DNA of 64,000 nt from Ciceribacter sp. L1K22 (GTDB lineage: Bacteria; Pseudomonadota; Alphaproteobacteria; Rhizobiales; Rhizobiaceae). Under the pieces are notes generated by a model. It worked only from the letters and a program-made list of their open reading frames with translations. It was not told where the DNA came from and did not search any database. Shown here one piece after another: positions 1-8,143 of this stretch. The DNA lies in assembly GCF_017599385.1 (NCBI RefSeq), contig NZ_JAGFPK010000001.1:1417399-1481398 (forward strand), in the 5' to 3' direction. The position numbers were made by a program, and so were the translations under genes. How positions within the stretch are numbered: the stretch's first letter is position 1; the number at the start of each line of letters is the position of its first letter.

Positions 1-1341
1 GTACCAGAGCGAGAACTGCTTGAGGTCGCGACTCGTCGCATCCTCGAAACTCTTGACGAAATCCTCGACCGTCGCGGCATCGCCGTCATGACGCTCGAAG
101 TAGAGGTCCATGCCCTTCTTGAAGCCGTCGGCGCCGAGGATCGTGTTGATCATCCGGGTAACTTCGGAACCCTTCTCGTAGACCGTTGTCGTGTAGAAGT
201 TGTTGATCTCGCGATATTTCGTCGGGCGAACCGGGTGAGCGAGGGGACCGGCATCCTCCGGGAACTGCTCCGAGCGCAGATGACGGACTTCGGCGATGCG
301 TTTGACGGCGCGCGAGCGCATGTCGGCCGAGAATTCGTGGTCGCGATAGACGGTCAGGCCTTCCTTCAGGCAGAGCTGGAACCAGTCGCGGCAGGTGATG
401 CGGTTACCGGTCCAGTTGTGGAAGTATTCGTGCGCGATGATCGCCTCGATATTCGCGTAGTCCTGGTCGGTTGCGGTTTCGGGATCGGCAAGAACGTACT
501 TGTCGTTGAAGATGTTGAGACCCTTGTTCTCCATGGCTCCCATGTTGAAGTCGGAGACGGCGACGACCATGAAGATGTCGAGGTCGTATTCGCGGCCGAA
601 CACCTCTTCGTCCCACTTCATCGAACGCTTCAATGCGTCCATGGCATAGGCCGCGCGAGCTTCCTTGCCGTGCTCGACATAGATTTTCAGCGCGACTTCA
701 CGGCCGGACATGGTCGTGAACGTGTCTTCCACGATGCCAAGATCGCCAGCGACCAGCGCGAAAAGGTAGCTTGGCTTCGGATGCGGATCGAACCAGGCGG
801 CAAAATGCTTGTCCGGACCGAAGCCGGCGCCGCCGAGGAAGTTGCCGTTGGACAAGAGAAGCGGGTTGGCTTCCTTGTCGGCGATGATGTTGACCGTGTA
901 GACGGACAGCACGTCCGGGCGGTCGGGGAAATAGGTGATGCGGCGGAAGCCTTCGGCTTCGCACTGCGTGCAGTAGATGCCGTTGGAGCGGTAGAGACCC
1001 ATCAGCTGGGTATTAGCCTCCGGATTGATCATCGTCACGACGGTGATCTCGAACGGTTCGGTCGCCGGCAGGTCACGGATGACGAGGCTGTCCGCGGACG
1101 CGGTATAGCGATCGGTCTCCATCTCGATCTGGTCGAAGAGCAGGCTGGTCATGGTCAGGTCGTCGCCATCAAGCACCAGCGGCGCCGACGGATCGGCACC
1201 TTCACGCCGATGGAAGATCAGACGCGCTTCGACCTTGGTCTCCGTCGGGTCCAGCTCGAAGGTCAGATCGACCCGTTCCAAGACAAAGTCGGTGGGTCGG
1301 TAGTCTGCCAGATGAATGACCTGGCCCGTATCTGTTCGCAT
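1..1341 (-). CDS. pepN: Aminopeptidase N (M1 family), N-terminal part, cut by window edge
   Basis: N-terminal 447 codons of a cytoplasmic M1-family zinc aminopeptidase, which removes N-terminal residues from peptides. The gene runs off the left edge, so the C-terminal half (about 430 residues in the usual 880-residue enzyme) is not visible. The substrate-anchoring GAMEN motif lies at residues 268-272. The zinc site HEYFH (304-308) is followed 18 residues later by Glu327, which completes the HExxH-x18-E signature. The start is the ATG at 1341 (MRTDTGQ), with no signal peptide. The upstream gene is on the same strand but 185 bases away, so pepN probably has its own promoter. Family assignment is secure. 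Confidence 0.97.
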   Translation of the reverse strand, partial: MRTDTGQVIHLADYRPTDFVLERVDLTFELDPTETKVEARLIFHRREGADPSAPLVLDGDDLTMTSLLFDQIEMETDRYTASADSLVIRDLPATEPFEITVVTMINPEANTQLMGLYRSNGIYCTQCEAEGFRRITYFPDRPDVLSVYTVNIIADKEANPLLLSNGNFLGGAGFGPDKHFAAWFDPHPKPSYLFALVAGDLGIVEDTFTTMSGREVALKIYVEHGKEARAAYAMDALKRSMKWDEEVFGREYDLDIFMVVAVSDFNMGAMENKGLNIFNDKYVLADPETATDQDYANIEAIIAHEYFHNWTGNRITCRDWFQLCLKEGLTVYRDHEFSADMRSRAVKRIAEVRHLRSEQFPEDAGPLAHPVRPTKYREINNFYTTTVYEKGSEVTRMINTILGADGFKKGMDLYFERHDGDAATVEDFVKSFEDATSRDLKQFSLWY

Positions 1342-1483
1342 CGTCTGTCCTGATTATTTTAAGCTAGGTCCCTAGCTTCGTTCCGCCCCTGGAGCCAGTC
1401 TCCCACGAGGCCGGCAAGTCTAGGCGATGATTGCATCAATTTCTGAACGATTGTTAAAACACGCGACAAGTATTCCCGATTTT

Positions 1484-1505
1484 GCCCGCCGGAGCGGGCC
1501 TTTTT
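1484..1505 (+). terminator. Hairpin with T-tract (rho-independent-like)
   Basis: A six-base-pair perfect GC stem (GCCCGC / GCGGGC, loop CGGA) is followed by C and five T on the plus strand. It lies in the gap between two minus-strand genes, pepN and the chemoreceptor-like gene. The T-tract is on the plus strand, so it may stop antisense transcription rather than end the minus-strand gene at 1527. Confidence 0.4.
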
Positions 1506-1526
1506 CGGACTTTGGCGCTCCTGTTT

Positions 1527-2636
1527 TTACTTGATGCCGAGGCTGGCGCGGACGGTTTCATCCGATTCTGTCTGCTGCACGATGACGCCATACCAGCCAA
1601 GCCCATCATAATCTTCGTATCCGAGTGTCCGGGCATAGGCGACGATGCTGCCATTACTGTCGTAGTAGCTGCCGCGCGGCGCGCTACCCGGATTGTGGAG
1701 CGCGAAATGGGTGAAGCGGCGGGCCGGGTTACTGGCGGCGATGACGCGAAGATTGCCGTCGAGCAGCATCACCTCCGTGCGCGCGGCGACCGATGGCGGG
1801 AGGTTCGCTTCCTTCTCTACGATCGCGCGGCCCTGCTCCTGCCAGTCGAAATAGACGCCGAGCGTGCCGAGCAGAGCGCCATCGGTGCGGCCGCCCTCGC
1901 GGATACCGGTGGCGTAGACAAGGATGTCGCGGTTGTCGTGCAGGCTGCTCGATTTGACTTCGTCCACCACGTAATCGTCGCCGCTATTGCAACGACGGGC
2001 GGCCTTGAACCAGCTGTCCTCGGCGAGGTTGCGGTCCTTGAGCCCCAGCTGGTAGCGCGGATTGGCAGAGGCCACCACCTTGCCCTTGGCGTCGGTCATC
2101 ACCAGGTCGAGATAGACGGTATAGAAACGGTTGATCACGCCGAGTCGTTCGGCCGCGTAGTCGGCGGCGGTTTCCGTAGGCTCCTGCAGCGCCTGCCAGA
2201 GTGCCGGGTCGGTCGCCCACCAGCGAACGTCGGCGGTTCTTTCGAACAGGTTGCGGACGATGAACTGGACGAGCGTCTGCGCCAGATCGGTCAGGCGCAC
2301 GCCCTCCATCTCTTCGACGAGCGAGTCCGCCATTTCGCGGCCAAGCTCGATGCGGCCGACGACGTTTTCCTGGAACCGGGCGGCGATATCGGCGGCATTC
2401 TGCGCCAGGCGCTGGACTTCGTTGGCGACCACCGCGAAGCCCTTGCCGGTCTCGCCGGCGCGGGCCGCCTCGATCAGCGCGTTTATGGCGAGCAGCCTGA
2501 TCTGCCGCACGACGTGGCGATTGTCTTCGCTGAAGCGTCCGACATCGGTGCCGATGCCTTCCGTCACCAGTCGCATCGCTCGAGGGGTCACCGGAACATC
2601 TTCGGTTAACTTTGCGACGGCCTGCTTTTCGGTCAT
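1527..2636 (-). CDS. Soluble methyl-accepting-chemotaxis-like protein: signalling tip followed by Cache sensor
   Basis: A 369-residue protein. Residues about 45-75 match the hairpin tip of chemoreceptor signalling domains, with the segment NALIEAARAGETGKGFAVVA followed by EVQRLAQ. Residues about 150-360 read as a Cache/PAS-like ligand-binding module (VMTDAKGKVVASANPRY, then GLGWYG near the end). I see no membrane segment, so both parts should be cytoplasmic. The order is the reverse of a usual chemoreceptor, and the signalling part is too short for a normal four-helix coiled coil. It could couple to a CheA array or act alone as a sensor. The start is the ATG at 2636. Its gap with the plus-strand exporter gene is divergent. 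The domain match is good; the function is inferred. Confidence 0.75.
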   Translation of the reverse strand: MTEKQAVAKLTEDVPVTPRAMRLVTEGIGTDVGRFSEDNRHVVRQIRLLAINALIEAARAGETGKGFAVVANEVQRLAQNAADIAARFQENVVGRIELGREMADSLVEEMEGVRLTDLAQTLVQFIVRNLFERTADVRWWATDPALWQALQEPTETAADYAAERLGVINRFYTVYLDLVMTDAKGKVVASANPRYQLGLKDRNLAEDSWFKAARRCNSGDDYVVDEVKSSSLHDNRDILVYATGIREGGRTDGALLGTLGVYFDWQEQGRAIVEKEANLPPSVAARTEVMLLDGNLRVIAASNPARRFTHFALHNPGSAPRGSYYDSNGSIVAYARTLGYEDYDGLGWYGVIVQQTESDETVRASLGIK

Positions 2637-2734
2637 GAAACTACTTTCGCGATAAAGCTGATGAAAGAAAGGGCTTGTATAAATCGGCTGATTAACTTGA
2701 GTGCTTGGATAAAATTTATGATCTCTTGGTTTGC

Positions 2735-2775
2735 AAACCGTTAAAATCCAGCGTTTCCGGGACTTTTAACGGTTT
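2735..2775. promoter_or_regulatory. 12-bp perfect inverted repeat in divergent promoter region
   Basis: AAACCGTTAAAA (2735-2746) and its exact complement TTTTAACGGTTT (2764-2775) are separated by 17 bases. They sit in the 318-base gap between the divergent chemoreceptor-like gene and the exporter gene. It could be an operator or an mRNA hairpin. A second A/T-rich stretch (gtcaaaaaaagtc, about 2780-2792) follows. Otherwise the gap holds only presumed promoters. Confidence 0.45.
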
Positions 2776-2954
2776 GAATCGTCAAAAAAAGTCGCCTTTT
2801 TGGCCTCTGATGGTGCGTTGCATCATCGACGGCTTTGGCCTTGCCTCCCCACGGCCGGCATGCGAGTCTATCGCTCGTCGAACGTCTGCTTCGTCGAGAC
2901 TCGCGGCTAAAGCCGCCCCGCCCAGCCGAATTGAAGGCCGTCAGCCGAGTGAGC

Positions 2955-3893
2955 ATGCCACCCGATCAATCCAATCCGCTGCGGGGAATCCTGATGAAGG
3001 TGACCTCGATCGTCTTCTTTCTCAGCATGGCAACCTGCATAAAGCTTGGCGGTGTCGGCGTTCCGCCTGGCCAGATCACGTTCTACCGCTCCGCCTTTGC
3101 CCTGGTCCCGATCGTTGCGTACCTGGCGTGGCAGGGAACGCTGCGGGCCGGCATGCACACCAACAACCCGCTCGGCCACTTAAAGCGCGGGATGATCGGC
3201 ATCTGTTCGATGGGGGCGGGCTTCTATGGCCTCGTCCTGCTGCCTCTGCCGGACGCGATCGCCATCGGCTATGCCATGCCGCTCTTTGCCGTCCTGTTTG
3301 CGGCCGTCTTTCTGCGCGAGACGGTGCGGCTCTATCGCTGGACGGCGGTGATGGTGGGGCTGGTGGGCGTGATGATCATCTCCTGGCCGAAGCTCACGCT
3401 GTTCGAGGAGCAGGGCCTGCAATCGACCGCCGCCGTCGGTGCTATATCGGTCCTGATCTCCGCCACGCTCGGTGCCGCGGCCATGCTGCAGGTTCGGCAA
3501 CTGGTGCGGGAGGAGAAGACCCCGACGATCGTGCTCTACTTCTCGCTGATCGCCTCGCTGTTGTCGGCGCTCACCTGGTTCTTCGGCTGGGCGGTGCTGT
3601 CATGGGAGGCGCTCGGGCTCATGGCGATGGCCGGATTCTTCGGCGGCATCGGGCAGGTGCTTTTGACGGAAAGCTACCGTTACGCCGATGTCTCGACGAT
3701 CGCGCCGTTCGAATACACATCGATCATCCTCGGCTCGGCGATCGCCTATGTCCTGTTCGACGAGGTGCCGACGCTGACGACGGCGGCCGGCGCCGCGATC
3801 GTTGTCGCAGCAGGCATCTTCATCATCTATCGCGAACACAGGCTGGGCCTCGAACGCCGCGCCGCGCGCAAGGCCTCGACGCCGCAAGGGTGA
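2955..3893 (+). CDS. DMT superfamily (EamA) transporter
   Basis: A 312-residue inner-membrane protein with about ten hydrophobic helices arranged as two EamA halves, the layout of drug/metabolite exporters. The signature end of the second half is visible (IAPFEYTSIILGSAIAYVLF, then a charged Arg-rich tail). The substrate cannot be read from sequence. I chose the ATG at 2955 (MPPDQSNP) because the residues before it are Arg-rich and not membrane-like; a GTG two codons upstream at 2949 is also in frame. It converges with the MFS gene across a 60-base gap without an obvious terminator. Confidence 0.88.
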   Translation: MPPDQSNPLRGILMKVTSIVFFLSMATCIKLGGVGVPPGQITFYRSAFALVPIVAYLAWQGTLRAGMHTNNPLGHLKRGMIGICSMGAGFYGLVLLPLPDAIAIGYAMPLFAVLFAAVFLRETVRLYRWTAVMVGLVGVMIISWPKLTLFEEQGLQSTAAVGAISVLISATLGAAAMLQVRQLVREEKTPTIVLYFSLIASLLSALTWFFGWAVLSWEALGLMAMAGFFGGIGQVLLTESYRYADVSTIAPFEYTSIILGSAIAYVLFDEVPTLTTAAGAAIVVAAGIFIIYREHRLGLERRAARKASTPQG

Positions 3894-3953
3894 TGTTCTC
3901 GTCTTTGTCGCAAGGCGCGGTGCCAAAGCGGGACCGTTTCGGCTGCAAATGCT

Positions 3954-5201
3954 CTATCGGCTGTCCTCGGGGTCGCTCAGCAGCGTGTTCGGTGCGCCGG
4001 CGGGGTCCGTTCCAAGCACCGGGATCGGCATGGCCTGGAAGTCCGCCTTGTCCGACACCTGGCCGACACGGCGCGTCATGCGCCAGCTGGAGTAGCCCGC
4101 ATAGGCGGCAAAGGCAGCGGCAAGGAACCAGATGAGGCCGAGCGGACCGAACCATTCCATCAGAGTGCCCGCCATCAGCGGACCGGACACCGTGCCGAGG
4201 CCGTAGAGGATCATGATGGCGCTCGATATCGTCACATATTCGTCCGGCTCGGCCAGGTCGTTGGCATGCGCGGCATTGAGCGCATAGACGGGGTAGAGAA
4301 CGGAGCCGACGAAGAATCCGGCGATGTAGACCGGAACGGTGCCGACGCCCTGGAAGGCCGCCATCACGGCGCAGGACAGGAAGCCGAAGGCGCCGGAGAA
4401 GATCATGACGTAACGGCGATCGATCCGGTCGGAGATACGCCCGAGCGGCACCTGCGCGATGGCGCCGCCCGCGAGGAAGGCCGAAAGCAGCGTGGCGCCC
4501 TGGGCGGTGTTCATGCCGATCGCCTGCGTGTAGACACCCCCGAGGCTGCCCCAGGTGCCGGAGAGCGCGCCCGACAAGAGCGAGCCGATGAAGGCGACCG
4601 GCGAGCGGCGATAGAGCCGCATCAGGTCGAACCGCGCCTGGGCGATCGGAGCCGGGGATTGCGCCGTGGAGAGCGCCGTCGGGAACAGCGCCAGCGAGAA
4701 GATCAGCCCGCACAGGATGAAGAGTTCGAAGCCGTCGGGATTGCCGAGCGGTACGAGATACTGACCGCCGATCGAGCCGACGAGGCAGGTGACCATGTAG
4801 AACGAATAAAGCGCGCCACGATTTTCGTTGGTCACGCGTTCGTTCAGCCAGCTCTCGATCACCAGATAGGCACCGGCGATCGCGAAGCCCGCGATGCCGC
4901 GGAACAGGAACCAGGCCCGCCAGTCGACGACGAGCGCGCACGACAGGATCGACACCGTCAGCAGGGTGATGAGCGCGCTGAAAACCCGCACATGCCCGAC
5001 GCGCCGCACGAAAATGGGTGTAACGATGCACGACAGCGTGAAGCCGAACGTGTAGCCGGTGGCAATCACCGAGATGGTGAAGGTCGACCAGCCCTCGGAA
5101 ATGGACCGAAGCGGCACCATGAAGTTCATCAGTCCGAAGCCCGCCATCATCAGGAGGGTCGACAACATCAGGGTGGCGATCGAGGCGAAACTGGCGAACA
5201 T
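3954..5201 (-). CDS. MFS transporter (YcaD-like)
   Basis: A 415-residue protein with twelve predicted hydrophobic helices. The motif GRISDRIDRRYV between helices 8 and 9, and the helix 4-5 region RGIAGFAIAGAYLVIESWLNE, resemble the YcaD branch of the major facilitator superfamily. It is probably an inner-membrane exporter of a small molecule, but the substrate is unknown. The ATG at 5201 begins directly with helix 1. It stands alone: its upstream neighbour is divergent and its downstream neighbour convergent. Confidence 0.88.
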   Translation of the reverse strand: MFASFASIATLMLSTLLMMAGFGLMNFMVPLRSISEGWSTFTISVIATGYTFGFTLSCIVTPIFVRRVGHVRVFSALITLLTVSILSCALVVDWRAWFLFRGIAGFAIAGAYLVIESWLNERVTNENRGALYSFYMVTCLVGSIGGQYLVPLGNPDGFELFILCGLIFSLALFPTALSTAQSPAPIAQARFDLMRLYRRSPVAFIGSLLSGALSGTWGSLGGVYTQAIGMNTAQGATLLSAFLAGGAIAQVPLGRISDRIDRRYVMIFSGAFGFLSCAVMAAFQGVGTVPVYIAGFFVGSVLYPVYALNAAHANDLAEPDEYVTISSAIMILYGLGTVSGPLMAGTLMEWFGPLGLIWFLAAAFAAYAGYSSWRMTRRVGQVSDKADFQAMPIPVLGTDPAGAPNTLLSDPEDSR

Positions 5202-5553
5202 CGGTAACTTTCCAGAAGCAGGTTTTTCAGCTTGCCCTTAATCGGTTTTGCATGGGCTGTCGATTGCGACACGCCAAGGCTTTCCTGCGGCCGCAACGTT
5301 GCCGCACGGGGAGGTTCTGCCGCAGTGCAATCGCAGCCGACGGTAGAAAATTTGATTTAAGTCGTATTCTTCTAAACTTCCGCTTGCCAAGACACCGCGA
5401 GATACCGAAAATGGGCCAGAGTTAGCGGGGGCTGGCGAAGCTGAGTATCATGGGACGTGCGTTGGGTTCATGCCTGCCGGATCGCCTTTGGTCCGGCCTA
5501 TCTGATCGGCCCGGTTGCTATGGTCGAGAGAATTATCTGCCGGGGGATCTGAC
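5202..5553. other. 352-base divergent intergenic region
   Basis: This stretch lies between the MFS gene (minus) and the two-winged-helix-like gene (plus). I see no reading frame with a credible start. An A/T-richer patch around 5345-5385 probably holds promoters. No repeat or RNA structure stood out. Confidence 0.5.
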
Positions 5554-6435
5554 ATGGCATTGACAGCGACGGAGCTTCAGTCCTCGCCGCGCTTCGTTAC
5601 GGCGCTGAAGGGACTGGCGACGCAGCTTCAGGGACAATTCGACGGCAATCCGAAACTGTCGCGCTTCATGGCATCCCACCAGCGCTGGCTGCTCAGCCAG
5701 GCAGCATTCGCGCTGCAGCTCGAATACGATCCCGCCGTTGGCGGCAGCGGACTGACGACCGGCCGGCTCAAGGAGATGATCCTGACGGTCAAGGCGGCGA
5801 GCCGTAATACGGTCCTGAATTTCTTAGATCAGCTGATGGCCTATCGCTACATGCGGCGTGCCGACGACGGGGGCAGGCGGCCCCGTCGCTTCGAGGCGAC
5901 GGACATCAGCACGCAGGCGATGTACAACTGGTTTCTTGCCAATCTCGCCGCGCTCGACTCCGTCGACGACGGCAACCGGTTAGCCGAGGCCGCGGCCGAG
6001 CCACGCATCTTCCGGCTTGCCCAGCCGCGCATCGCGAGGCACTGCATCGCCGACGACCGCTGGCGCGAGCCGCCGCCGCGCGTCGCACTGTTTCTGTGGA
6101 CGGAATCCGGCGGTCTGGTGATGGACGAGATTGTCAGCCGGATAGAGGTTGGCGTCGATGAGGACCGTTTCGACCTCGGCCGGATCGATGCCCGCGCCAT
6201 GGCAGGGCGGTTCCTGATGTCGCGTACGCATTTGCAGCGGCTGCTGCGCAAGGGCGTGGAGCTCGGCTGCCTCGCCTGGCACGACGAGGCGAAGAAGACG
6301 CATATGTGGATGACCCGCGACTACCTCGACGAATATTGCGGCTGGCAGGCGGTCAAATTCTCGATCGTCGATGAGGCGTTCGACTGGGCACGGGCCGAAC
6401 TGAAGTCGCGCGCCGAACCGCAGCCGGCCGAATGA
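5554..6435 (+). CDS. Hypothetical protein with winged-helix-like segments
   Basis: A 293-residue protein that I do not recognise. It has no signal peptide or membrane segment. Two regions look like helix-turn-helix/winged-helix folds: residues about 60-120 (LTTGRLKEMILTVKAASRNT, then VLNFLDQLMAYRYM) and about 205-265 (ARAMAGRFLMSRTHLQRLLR, then KGVELGCLAW). The arrangement suggests a DNA-binding regulator with tandem domains. The ATG at 5554 was chosen because CGGGGGATCTGAC immediately before it is a good ribosome-binding site; an earlier in-frame start at 5515 has none. It is monocistronic and its target is unknown. Confidence 0.65.
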   Translation: MALTATELQSSPRFVTALKGLATQLQGQFDGNPKLSRFMASHQRWLLSQAAFALQLEYDPAVGGSGLTTGRLKEMILTVKAASRNTVLNFLDQLMAYRYMRRADDGGRRPRRFEATDISTQAMYNWFLANLAALDSVDDGNRLAEAAAEPRIFRLAQPRIARHCIADDRWREPPPRVALFLWTESGGLVMDEIVSRIEVGVDEDRFDLGRIDARAMAGRFLMSRTHLQRLLRKGVELGCLAWHDEAKKTHMWMTRDYLDEYCGWQAVKFSIVDEAFDWARAELKSRAEPQPAE

Positions 6436-6444
6436 AAATGCAAA

Positions 6445-6474
6445 ACGACCGCGCCGGACTGGTCGGGCGGTCGT
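6445..6474 (-). terminator. Rho-independent terminator for the minus-strand small gene
   Basis: An eight-base-pair perfect stem (ACGACCGC 6445-6452 / GCGGTCGT 6467-6474, 14-base loop). Read on the minus strand it is followed by TTTTGCATTTT. It lies just beyond the stop of the 54-residue gene ending at 6518 and supports that gene being expressed. Read on the plus strand it follows the gene ending at 6435 but lacks a T-tract. Confidence 0.65.
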
Positions 6475-6517
6475 CTACAAAGTACCTGAACCGGCGCCGC
6501 CGGGCTGCTATGACCGC

Positions 6518-6682
6518 TCAGAGCGGGATGAATGAACCCGACTGACCGAGACGGGTGTGCAATACCCCGTTGCGGCGATCCTCGGCCGCGGCGCGGGTAT
6601 ATTCGGCCGAGGCGCTGACGGCGAACCCGATCTGGTCGAGCGTGTTTCGCAGCGCGGCGAGGGGGCGGAACTTCTGGCTCAT
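6518..6682 (-). CDS. Small hypothetical protein (54 aa)
   Basis: The ATG at 6682 opens a 54-codon frame (MSQKFRPLAAL..., ending SGSFIPL). AAGGA lies about 13 bases upstream and a credible minus-strand terminator at 6445-6474 lies downstream. A helical, mildly amphipathic segment (LRNTLDQIGFAVSASAEYTR) is the only visible feature. The N-terminal motif resembles that of the next small frame upstream (6789-6974), suggesting an old duplication. The function is unknown. A longer frame starting at 6757 adds an unconvincing N-terminus. Confidence 0.55.
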   Translation of the reverse strand: MSQKFRPLAALRNTLDQIGFAVSASAEYTRAAAEDRRNGVLHTRLGQSGSFIPL

Positions 6683-6788
6683 CTCTGCAATTCCTTCATG
6701 GCTCGTTGGGTGTCGAGTTGCCGACGCGATCGCGCTGCGGACGTCGAGATTGTGCAATGCACAACAGAACGGCAGGTGCGCTTCGGCT

Positions 6789-6974
6789 TTAGAGAACGCG
6801 GGCGAGACCGGCGACAGGGCGGGCCACCCGGGTGGAATGGCCGGCCGCCATGGCCGTCATCTGCTCGTTGGTCGGAGACGCGAAAGCGCGGCGTCCATCG
6901 CCCGGACGCATCCGCTCGCCTGCATGACGCAGACCGCCGAATTGGCAATGGATGGGACGGAAACGGGTGGTCAC
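6789..6974 (-). CDS. Possible small ORF, 61 aa, GTG start
   Basis: A GTG at 6974 with GGAG seven bases upstream opens a 61-codon frame. It begins MTTRFRPI, like the neighbouring MSQKFRPL, and then diverges into Arg/Gly-rich sequence that does not look folded. Another frame over the middle reads more naturally (VCVMQASGCVRAMDAALSRL), so this may be a frameshifted relic of a paralogue of the 6518-6682 gene. The rest of 6683-7118 shows nothing else I can support. Confidence 0.25.
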   Translation of the reverse strand: MTTRFRPIHCQFGGLRHAGERMRPGDGRRAFASPTNEQMTAMAAGHSTRVARPVAGLARVL

Positions 6975-7118
6975 GACAAGGCTCCTTGCTACGTTGTCCT
7001 CCCGACACTGCCTATATTGCGCTGCAACATCGATTCGGCAAGCGGAGCGAGCGCGGGTCAGCTATGCGTTGAACGCAAGCCTCTGTCATTTCGCTGACAT
7101 GTTCTGCCGCTTTTTCGA

Positions 7119-8009
7119 TCAATTGCCGCTGTCGATGCGCCGACGGAAGTCGAGCAGGTCGCGCCAGGCGAGCGCCTTGCCCGCCGGCGCGGCGAGGAGC
7201 TCCAGCGGATGAAGGCAGGCAAGTGCCGGCACGGCATGGCCGCCGCTGGCGATGTCGCGCCACTGGCCACGCAGGCCGTGGATCGTTTCCTGCGCGTTGA
7301 AGAAGAAGCGGGCGGTAAAATTGCCCATCAGCAGCACCAGCCGGGGCTCGGCGAGTTCGATCTGGCGGTCGATGAACGGCCGGCAGATGTCCGCCTCGAG
7401 CTTGGTCGGCGCCCGGTCGCCGGGCGGCCGCCAGGGGATGACGGTCGTCAGCACGATCCCGCTCCGTGCAAGGCCGATTGACGCGAGCATACGGTCGAAA
7501 AGCTGGCCGGCGCGTCCCGAAAAGGCTTCGCCCTCGCGGTCGTCGTCGGCGCTTGGCATGCCGCCGATCACCATGATGCCGCCGGCGGGATCGCCGTTGG
7601 CGAAGATCGTAGAGCGCGCACTGGTCTTCAGATTGCAGCCGGCAAAACCTTCCAGCGCCGTCTTCAATTCGGATAGCGACCGCGCGCTCTCGGCGGCGAA
7701 ACGCGCATCGGTGACGGCGTGTTCGTCCGGGATCGCCATGGCCTGTATGCGCTGCGGTTCGGCGGGTTTTGCGGCCGGACGCTCGCGGGCGGGCCGGTCG
7801 CGGGCTATGGGCGCACCGGCCGCACCGGTCGCGTCCGCCACGCCACTGCGCGCGGCGTCCACCAGCACCGTCTTCGCCTCTCTCTCGGCCAGGAACGCCG
7901 CCACCTGGTCGACCGGCTCCTCCTCCACGAGCCAGTCCACGCCCGCATCCGCATAAAAATGCAGAAGCGCGGCGAGCTCGGCAGGCGTCATGTCGCGGGC
8001 AGGGATCAT
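7119..8009 (-). CDS. Uracil-DNA glycosylase, family-4-like, with incomplete Fe-S ligands
   Basis: A 296-residue base-excision-repair enzyme that should remove uracil from DNA. The C-terminal 190 residues carry the family 4 layout: GGMPSADDDREGEAFSGRAG (149-168) in place of the usual GEAPG..ED motif, WRPPGDRAPT (193-202), LLMGNFTARFF, LRGQW, and HP (267-268). Family 4 enzymes bind a 4Fe-4S cluster through four Cys. Here only Cys125 and Cys209 line up; the first ligand is Phe122 and the third is Trp193. The first 110 residues are an Ala-rich, proline-containing extension of unknown role. The ATG at 8009 was used; it is divergent from the restriction-modification gene. Confidence 0.85.
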   Translation of the reverse strand: MIPARDMTPAELAALLHFYADAGVDWLVEEEPVDQVAAFLAEREAKTVLVDAARSGVADATGAAGAPIARDRPARERPAAKPAEPQRIQAMAIPDEHAVTDARFAAESARSLSELKTALEGFAGCNLKTSARSTIFANGDPAGGIMVIGGMPSADDDREGEAFSGRAGQLFDRMLASIGLARSGIVLTTVIPWRPPGDRAPTKLEADICRPFIDRQIELAEPRLVLLMGNFTARFFFNAQETIHGLRGQWRDIASGGHAVPALACLHPLELLAAPAGKALAWRDLLDFRRRIDSGN

Positions 8010-8143
8010 GGCTCCGTTCTAGAGCAGAGCCGGGAGGAAGGAAACCGTTTCGTTGAGGCCGCGCCAAGGTTGCGGACAGCGGCGAATTCACGCTTTCCTC
8101 CGGCGTCGGCTTCGGGCTAATGTCCGACCGGAATGGGGGCGGA

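Noticed and set aside
88..1353. Plus-strand open frame opposite pepN
   Set aside because: The opposite strand carries GAMEN and HExxH-x18-E; the plus-strand product has low-complexity Val/Asp/Gly composition and no fold signature.
2705..4135. Alternative 476-codon plus-strand frame
   Set aside because: It overlaps the EamA exporter in another frame; the exporter frame has clear membrane helices whereas this one is Arg/Gly/His-rich.
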